Of a stretch of DNA of 36,343 bases, positions 31,703-36,343 are shown one piece after another; the stretch's first letter is position 1, and the number at the start of each line of letters is the position of its first letter. This stretch comes from CAUZEO01 sp963578625 (GTDB taxonomy: Bacteria > Verrucomicrobiota > Kiritimatiellia > SLOV01), in NCBI GenBank assembly GCA_963578625.1, contig CAUZEO010000013.1, positions 1 to 36,343 of the forward strand, written 5' to 3'. The translations under genes were made by a program, and so were the position numbers. The notes under the pieces were generated by a model. It saw only the letters and a program-made list of their open reading frames with translations. It was not told the origin of the DNA and did no database searches.

Positions 31703-32917
31703 ATGCCAAACAACAGCGACGACTCAATTCCCATATCCAACCCGAACAAGCTGACGGCCGATTCTATCCCCGCGGAGCGGGTCTCGCTTGGAGCGACGGG
31801 AGACTACAAACCCTGCGTGGCGAAACTGCCCGGCGGTGATCTCCTTCTCTCGGCGTACCGAACCGCCCCGGCCCTGCACGGCTGGGAAGGAGCCGTCTAT
31901 CACGACTGGAACGAGAGCTCTCCGCAGAGGCGTTACCTGGAGACCACCTTGCTCTTCAAATCGGGCGACGGCGGTAAAAGCTGGTCCGAATCCCGGTTGC
32001 TCAACGTGGCCGGGAAGGAGGCTTACCTGAGCGTCACCGACAAGGGCACACTCCTCATGACGGCTCACGTGATTGAGCAGAACGTGATCAACGAAGTCGG
32101 CCACTGTTATGGCGTTCTGCATCGAAGCCCCGACCAGGGTCAGAGCTGGTATACGATCAAGGCCCAACCCCGTTCGGCGAACCCTGCACGCTACCACTAT
32201 TACGATCTCACCACCCGGAATGTCCTCAAGTTGAACGACGGATCGCTGATGTTCATCGCCTCCGGCGTCGGTCCGGACGCGCACACGGTATTTCGATCGA
32301 CCGACGACGGGTTCCAATGGAACTGGCAATACGAGGCCGGGATCACAGGGCAGCCGGAGGCTTACTCCTACAGCGCATTCGGGGAGGGGGTGCTGTGGCA
32401 GGCCCGTTCAGGCAAGCTGTTCTGCATCTTGCGCGTCGATTGCCGGGAATGGCCGGACGTCGAAGGAAAACCGTTGGAGATTAGCAAGGATGAGCTCAGC
32501 GACAACTTCGATCGGTTGATTCTGTTCAGCTCCATCGACGAAGGCCGCTCCTGGCAGCCGGAACGCGAGTTCGGAGACTACGGCCAGATGTATCCCGCGA
32601 TACTCCGGCTTCAGGATGGACGATTGCTGCTGACCTTTACCCAGCGCGCTGTCAAACCTCCGCTGGGCCTGCGCGCGGTGATCGGGACCGAGCACGACGA
32701 CGGATTCGAATTTGATCTGCAACGCGACGTGTTTATGATCGACGCCAAGACACCGGAAGGATTGGCAAGCGGCGGTGGCTTCGGCTGCACGGTCCAGCTC
32801 GATGACGGCACTCTCGTCTCCAGTTACTCCTACCGGGATCACCCGGACGAGTTCGCGGGAGCTTACTCCGGACTGCATCTGGAGACAGTGAGGTGGCGGT
32901 TGCCGTCCGGATCATAA
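31703..32917 (+). CDS. Sialidase-type (BNR/Asp-box) protein, cytoplasmic
   Basis: A strong site AAGGAGAG lies six bases before the ATG at 31703; the protein has 404 residues and no signal peptide. Asp-boxes occur at about 87 (SGDGGKSW), 142 (SPDQGQSW), 199 (STDDGFQW) and 276 (SIDEGRSW), spaced as blades of a six-bladed propeller. Sugar-binding propeller segments between them are GDYKPCVAKLPGGDLLLSAYR, MYPAILRLQDGRLLLTFTQR and GGGFGCTVQLDDGTLVSSYSY. It belongs to the broad exo-glycosidase/sialidase-like clan; sialic-acid specificity is not demonstrated, and the Arg triad was not assigned. Related secreted and partial genes lie at 4045 and 35469. Its 3' end overlaps a reverse-strand VOC remnant. 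Confidence 0.85.
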   Translation: MPNNSDDSIPISNPNKLTADSIPAERVSLGATGDYKPCVAKLPGGDLLLSAYRTAPALHGWEGAVYHDWNESSPQRRYLETTLLFKSGDGGKSWSESRLLNVAGKEAYLSVTDKGTLLMTAHVIEQNVINEVGHCYGVLHRSPDQGQSWYTIKAQPRSANPARYHYYDLTTRNVLKLNDGSLMFIASGVGPDAHTVFRSTDDGFQWNWQYEAGITGQPEAYSYSAFGEGVLWQARSGKLFCILRVDCREWPDVEGKPLEISKDELSDNFDRLILFSSIDEGRSWQPEREFGDYGQMYPAILRLQDGRLLLTFTQRAVKPPLGLRAVIGTEHDDGFEFDLQRDVFMIDAKTPEGLASGGGFGCTVQLDDGTLVSSYSYRDHPDEFAGAYSGLHLETVRWRLPSGS

Positions 32918-33012
32918 AGAAAGCAAAACGACCACCCTCCCCTGTCCGCGGGCCAGGCGATCGGCTCGGAAACGAATTCGGCGCCCTGCTTGCTCATGGT
33001 CTGGTCAATCAT
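32863..33012 (-). pseudogene. C-terminal remnant of a second VOC-family protein
   Basis: The minus strand reads MSKQGAEFVSEPIAWP and then DRGGWSFCFLYDPDGNRHLT before the stop at 32863. The pattern G-x-E-F-x-x-x-P ... F-x-x-DPDGN is the C-terminal beta-alpha-beta-beta-beta half of a glyoxalase-fold domain. The N-terminal half is absent. It overlaps the end of the sialidase-like gene by 55 bases, so it is a remnant and not a gene. Confidence 0.5.
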
Positions 33013-33044
33013 CGTGTGTTCATGTAACCTGTCCGACGAGCGCC

Positions 33045-33260
33045 TCATCCCGGCAGGCTGCGCTGGTTGCCCGAGGAGAACGTCCCCATCACACGGATCC
33101 AGTATGTTCCGTCGCCGAGTTCCTGGATTGCCCGAAGGATCTGCCTGCCGATGGGCGTATAGGTCCAGTTGATCTCACAGTATCCGATGCAGTGCCAGAT
33201 GCGGTCCAGTGGCCCCGCTTCGTTTCGCGCGTCAATCGAAATGGTGACCGGGCGCATCAC
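33045..33260 (-). pseudogene. N-terminal fragment of a GH39-like glycosidase
   Basis: This 71-codon minus-strand frame reads VTISIDARNEAGPLDRIWHC and then IGYCEINWTYTPIGRQILRA, IQELGDGTYWIRVMGTFSSG. The order, a tryptophan-ended strand, then G-x-x-x-INW with T-x-x-GR, then IR-x-x-x-x-FSSG, is that of the first barrel strands of GH39 beta-xylosidase-like enzymes. It stops where a barrel of several hundred residues should continue. VOC-derived sequence follows directly. Confidence 0.5.
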
Positions 33261-33281
33261 TTAATACGCGCCTCCCCTCAT

Positions 33282-34169
33282 TCAGGACTCGTCTGATGAG
33301 GCGGGTTCGAGCTTCTCCTGGGTACGGGTGTCAAAGTCCGTGGCATCATGACGTTCGCTCAACTGATCCTCCAGCGGTCCAAAGGTGCGGTTGACCATCC
33401 GTCCGCGCCGCACGGCCGGACGGTGATGGAGTTCCTCGGCCCAACGCATGACATGGGTGTACGACGAGGCTTCGAGAAACTCCGCCGCCTCGTATACGGT
33501 GTTTAATACGAGCCCGCCGTACCAGGGCCAAATGGCCATGTCGGCGATGGAGTAGGTCTCGCCGGCGATGTACGGGTGGTCCGCCAATTGCCGGTTCAGA
33601 ACGTCGAGCTGACGCTTTACCTCCATCGTGAATCGGTCGATGGGGTATTGGAGCTTCATCGGCGCATAGGTGTAGAAATGCCCGAAACCGCCGCCAAGAT
33701 AAGGAGCGGACCCCACCTGCCAGAAGAGCCAGGAAAGGACCTCCGTCCGAGCCGCCCCCTGCGCCGGAAGGAAGTGCCCGAACTTCTCCGCCAGATAGAT
33801 CAGAATCGAGCCAGACTCGAAGACGCGCCTCGGCGGATCCGTCGAATGATCCATGAGCGCGGGAATTTTCGAATTGGGATTCGCCTCGACGAAACCACTG
33901 CCGAATTGATCGCCGTCACCGATCTTGATCAGGTGCGCATCGTATTCTGCGCTAGTTTCTCCCCGGGCCAGGAGCTCTTCCAGCAGAATAGTCGCTTTCT
34001 GCCCATTGGGGGTGGCCAACGAATAGAGCTGGAGAGGATGTTTGCCTACCGGCAGTGCTTTCTTGTGCCTTGGACCTGCAGTTGGGCGATTGATGCCGGC
34101 CCACTCGCCCCCGGTTTCGCTCTCCCATTTCCAGACCTTGGGCGGCTCATATTCGATGTGGCTGCTCAT
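33282..34169 (-). CDS. yghU: Glutathione S-transferase-like, YghU family (disulfide-bond oxidoreductase)
   Basis: The intact 295-residue protein starts at 34169 with AGGAGA six bases before the ATG. The long N-terminal extension typical of YghU (YEPPKVWKWESETGGEWAGINRPTAG) precedes the thioredoxin-fold part with LQLYSLATPNGQKATILLEELL (47-68), where the Thr-Pro-Asn-Gly contacts glutathione. NPNSKIPALMDH (cis-Pro loop) and FESGSILIYLAEKFG follow. The helical C-terminal domain has LSWLFWQVGSAPYLGGGFGHFY and ETYSIADMAIWPWYGGL. In E. coli the protein binds two glutathiones and reduces disulfide and organic hydroperoxide substrates in the cytoplasm. Glutathione use is uncommon in PVC bacteria and the gene sits among remnants, so it may have arrived by transfer (inference). 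Neighbours give no functional link. Confidence 0.93.
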   Translation of the reverse strand: MSSHIEYEPPKVWKWESETGGEWAGINRPTAGPRHKKALPVGKHPLQLYSLATPNGQKATILLEELLARGETSAEYDAHLIKIGDGDQFGSGFVEANPNSKIPALMDHSTDPPRRVFESGSILIYLAEKFGHFLPAQGAARTEVLSWLFWQVGSAPYLGGGFGHFYTYAPMKLQYPIDRFTMEVKRQLDVLNRQLADHPYIAGETYSIADMAIWPWYGGLVLNTVYEAAEFLEASSYTHVMRWAEELHHRPAVRRGRMVNRTFGPLEDQLSERHDATDFDTRTQEKLEPASSDES

Positions 34170-34208
34170 TCCGGTCTCCTGGAAGTGGGAGCCGTCAGGG
34201 ACAAACCC

Positions 34209-35425
34209 CTATGATGGTTCATTGCGTTGTTCGTATTCACGGGAACAGGATAGCGAACTTGAATCGTTCCTGCACCAGCCAATTTTGCCGAGCAATTTCC
34301 CGAACGGAACCTGTCCACGGCACACGTCCAGGGACAGGACGTCGTGGTAGTCGGTCCCGCCGTCCAGCGCGAAGTGTAGCCAGAAGTGCTCGCCGTTCAC
34401 GTGGGTATCCACGAAGGCGTGAAGGGAAGGGATCAGGATCCATAGACACGTGATCGATCACGTGTACCCGTTCTCACGCGCCTTCACCACCCGGTACAGG
34501 CGTTTCATCTGTTCACGCATGGCCCAGATGGTGAATTCAGGCTAACGTCTACCGTTGTCATCGACGTAGCCGCAACCATGAACCGTATTGGCGTACGGAT
34601 AGGGTATAAACAAGTCGATATAGGTTCCGTCGTAATCGTATTTCGCCATCGCGTGGTGGATCGTACCCATGTAGAGATCCCGCCATTTCGCGGCGGCGGG
34701 GCAGACGGCCTTCGCCTCCCAGGGATCGTTCCGCCGAATGGGAGCGGCGCCGGTCAGCGCCCAGGGCTCGCCGTACGTGTGGTACCAGGGATTCTGCGTG
34801 CTGATATACTGCAGGGGAAAATACCAGGTCAGCCGTCCCCCCACCGCATGAAACGTCTCCCTGGTGTCCAGGATATTTTCCCTGCTGTAGGCCTCGCGGT
34901 TGATTTCGCCGCGCTCCCTGGCGGCCTGCCAGCGCGCGTATTCCGCGTCGGTTTTCGGCGTGGGCCAGCCCCACCACTTACCCGCCGGGTCCCCGACATA
35001 GGTATCCCAATACGGATCCTCGGAGAGGAGCGGGTTCTGCGCCACCTGGCGCATTCGCCGCCAGCGAGCAGGCAGCGGCTTGACCGGTGTGGGATGAAGG
35101 CCGAACACGATGCGGCGTTTCGTCCCGGGCGGGCAGCCGACAGGGAGGTATTGCGCTACTTCACCTGGACTTCCGTCTGCCCCGGGCCAACGGTCAGCTT
35201 GACGAATCCCCGTCCTCCGAGGTCGACCACTTCGTGATCGATCGATTCGTATCCCAGGGCGACGCCGGTCTCGTGGGTCTCGCTCCACTTCCGCTGTCGC
35301 ACCTTGGTCCGGGTGTTGCTTCTATCGGGAAGCGCGATGAGCAAGCCGGCCACGCGAATTCGATTCTCGCCATCCGCTCCCATCTGATGTTTGAATCTTG
35401 TTTTCTCCGGACGATCTCAGATTGA
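34209..35425 (-). pseudogene. DUF6067-type glycoside hydrolase, multiply broken
   Basis: Read from right to left the minus strand yields pieces of one protein. Near 35383-35156 is ALGYESIDHEVVDLGGRGFV and KLTVGPGQTEVQVK, then a stop. After a frame change (from about 35140) comes GTKRRIVFGLHPTPVKPLPA, YWDTYVGDPAGKWWGWPTPK, LTWYFPLQYISTQNPWYHTY, AKYDYDGTYIDLFIPYPYAN and HGCGYVDDNGRR, then an in-frame TAG (34542-34544). Past the TAG the same frame reads PEFTIWAMREQMKRLYRVVK, then TGA and a slip (IDHVSMD). A last piece, FVDTHVNGEHFWLHFALDGG and TDYHDVLSLDVCRGQ, ends near 34209. The order matches DUF6067 glycosidases, but at least two frame changes and two stops make it non-functional. Confidence 0.65.
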
Positions 35426-35468
35426 GTCCGGACAACGACCTCCGCACAGTAACGGAAAGGTACGATCC

Positions 35469-36343
35469 ATGAGCAATGAACCCAATCCGTTCCTCGAGAA
35501 GACCGACGTCTTTCTGCCCGGGGAGAATTTCGGTGTCCGACTGGCAAGTCTGATTGTTACCGGGAGTGATACTGTCATTGCCACTTGTCAGAAGCGCAAG
35601 GGCTCCATGGAAGACTGCGGGCACGACATCGATATTCTGGCAAACCGCAGCAATGATGGCGGCAGGACCTGGGATGGACAACGGGTCATCTTCACCGAGG
35701 AGGGTATGTGCACATACTTGGGCCCTCTTATTGAAGATCGGGTAACCGAGACGAACTATGTGGCCTTTTTCAAGATTCCCTCCAGTGAACCGAAAGACCT
35801 GGAGCATTTCGGCACCTATGCCGGGGAGGATGGCGGCTTCTGGATCCTCAAAAGCACCGACCAGGGCCAGAGTTGGTCGGAGCCGGTTCACGTCAAGGCC
35901 AGGCCAAACCGGGACGGCTGGATCGGCTGGTCGAACAATTCGGTCCACGGCATTCAATTGGCTGCGGGCCCGAAAAAGGGACGGCTGGTCATGCCTGCCT
36001 TCCTGTACAAGGAAGGAGAGCAAGGCCAGGCTCCGGGGGTTCGCGGGGGGCTGCTGTATAGCGACGATCACGGTGCCAGCTGGCAAACGGGAGCGGTCCT
36101 GCCGCCCGGATCCGATGAAGTGACCGTGGCAGAGATCATGGGTGGAGGCCTTTACATTAACTATCGCAAGAATCCGCCGACGATACACGAGGCCATGGAT
36201 GAGAAGAGCGCCTTTGAGCACGAGTCGCCCGACACGGCGTACTACAATGGCCACCGCTGGTATGCTCGTAGCAGCGATTACGGCGATAGCTTCTGCGAGC
36301 ATGGGCAGGTGCAGGAACAAATTACTCCCGGATGCCATGCCGG
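35469..36343 (+). CDS. Sialidase-type (BNR/Asp-box) protein, right end beyond the window
   Basis: The ATG at 35469 has GGAAAGG eight bases upstream. The frame is open to the window edge (at least 291 residues). Asp-boxes are at about 61 (SNDGGRTW), 129 (STDQGQSW), 198 (SDDHGASW) and a degenerate one at 269 (SSDYGDSF), fitting a sialidase propeller. No signal peptide is seen. Other landmarks are NFGVRLASLIVTGSDTVIAT, with an Arg near the position of the first arginine of the sialidase triad, and GRLVMPAFLYKEGEQGQ. It is the third sialidase-type gene in the window and differs clearly from the other two. It starts right after the DUF6067 remnant, which it diverges from. Confidence 0.88.
   Translation, partial: MSNEPNPFLEKTDVFLPGENFGVRLASLIVTGSDTVIATCQKRKGSMEDCGHDIDILANRSNDGGRTWDGQRVIFTEEGMCTYLGPLIEDRVTETNYVAFFKIPSSEPKDLEHFGTYAGEDGGFWILKSTDQGQSWSEPVHVKARPNRDGWIGWSNNSVHGIQLAAGPKKGRLVMPAFLYKEGEQGQAPGVRGGLLYSDDHGASWQTGAVLPPGSDEVTVAEIMGGGLYINYRKNPPTIHEAMDEKSAFEHESPDTAYYNGHRWYARSSDYGDSFCEHGQVQEQITPGCHA

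Noticed and set aside
1..36343. CRISPR array or prophage
   Set aside because: No regularly spaced direct repeats with unique spacers and no phage structural or integrase genes were seen.

Overview
The window reads as chromosomal DNA of a PVC-superphylum bacterium (Lentisphaerota, Kiritimatiellota or Verrucomicrobiota type). This is an inference from gene content: a prepilin-type protein with the H-x9-DG ending, an FG-GAP/ASPIC-UnbV protein, a planctomycete-style FN3 module behind a sialidase, a sulfatase, and GHL6 and DUF6067-type glycosidases. Base composition is GC-rich. No rRNA, tRNA or CRISPR array was seen.

Layout. 1-2270 (minus) is the 5' part of a secreted FG-GAP/ASPIC-UnbV protein that runs off the left edge. 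2271-2708 holds a palindromic element. 2709-7825 (plus) carries a truncated GntR-type regulator, a prepilin-like protein, a secreted sialidase with an FN3-like and a discoidin-like module, and a sulfatase. 8151-13458 is a catabolic block: an RraA-like lyase (minus), then an HpcH/HpaI aldolase, a GH28-like beta-helix protein and a GHL6-like TIM-barrel protein. 13803-17861 is a two-gene sugar-activation operon: an odd GalU-like nucleotidyltransferase and a 1064-residue fusion of a GHMP-type sugar kinase with a UDPGP-type uridylyltransferase. 17905-20477 (minus) is an O-acetylation pair (MBOAT plus SGNH), each broken by one lesion. 20848-23004 holds an orphan gene, a secreted squalene-cyclase-fold protein and a gene stub cut by a repeat. 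23464-27734 is an export operon: an ABC transporter with a zinc ribbon, a DUF1854 protein and an HlyD-type adaptor. 27777-31121 has a conserved unknown protein (minus), a sugar isomerase/epimerase and an acetoacetate-decarboxylase-like protein. 31103-35425 mixes a cytoplasmic sialidase-like gene and an intact yghU with remnants of a RAYT transposase, two VOC proteins, a GH39-like protein and a DUF6067-like glycosidase. 35469 to the end is a third sialidase-like gene, cut by the right edge.

The intact genes fit a glycan forager: sulfate and terminal sugars are removed by the sulfatase and sialidase-type enzymes, chains are opened by GH28/GHL6 proteins, and the sugars or sugar acids are handled by the isomerase, the HpcH aldolase and the RraA-like lyase. 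The kinase/uridylyltransferase pair could convert a salvaged sugar into a UDP-sugar for surface glycans, which the MBOAT/SGNH pair may once have acetylated.

The second theme is small repeats. Three copies of a 128-195 bp element share a 17-base terminal sequence; one copy cuts a gene. A 439 bp deleted RAYT element has 27 bp imperfect inverted ends. Other repeats are an inverted/tandem unit that supplies the start codon of the secreted cyclase-like protein, a perfect 17 bp inverted repeat before the GHL6 gene, and a palindromic element near 2.4 kb.
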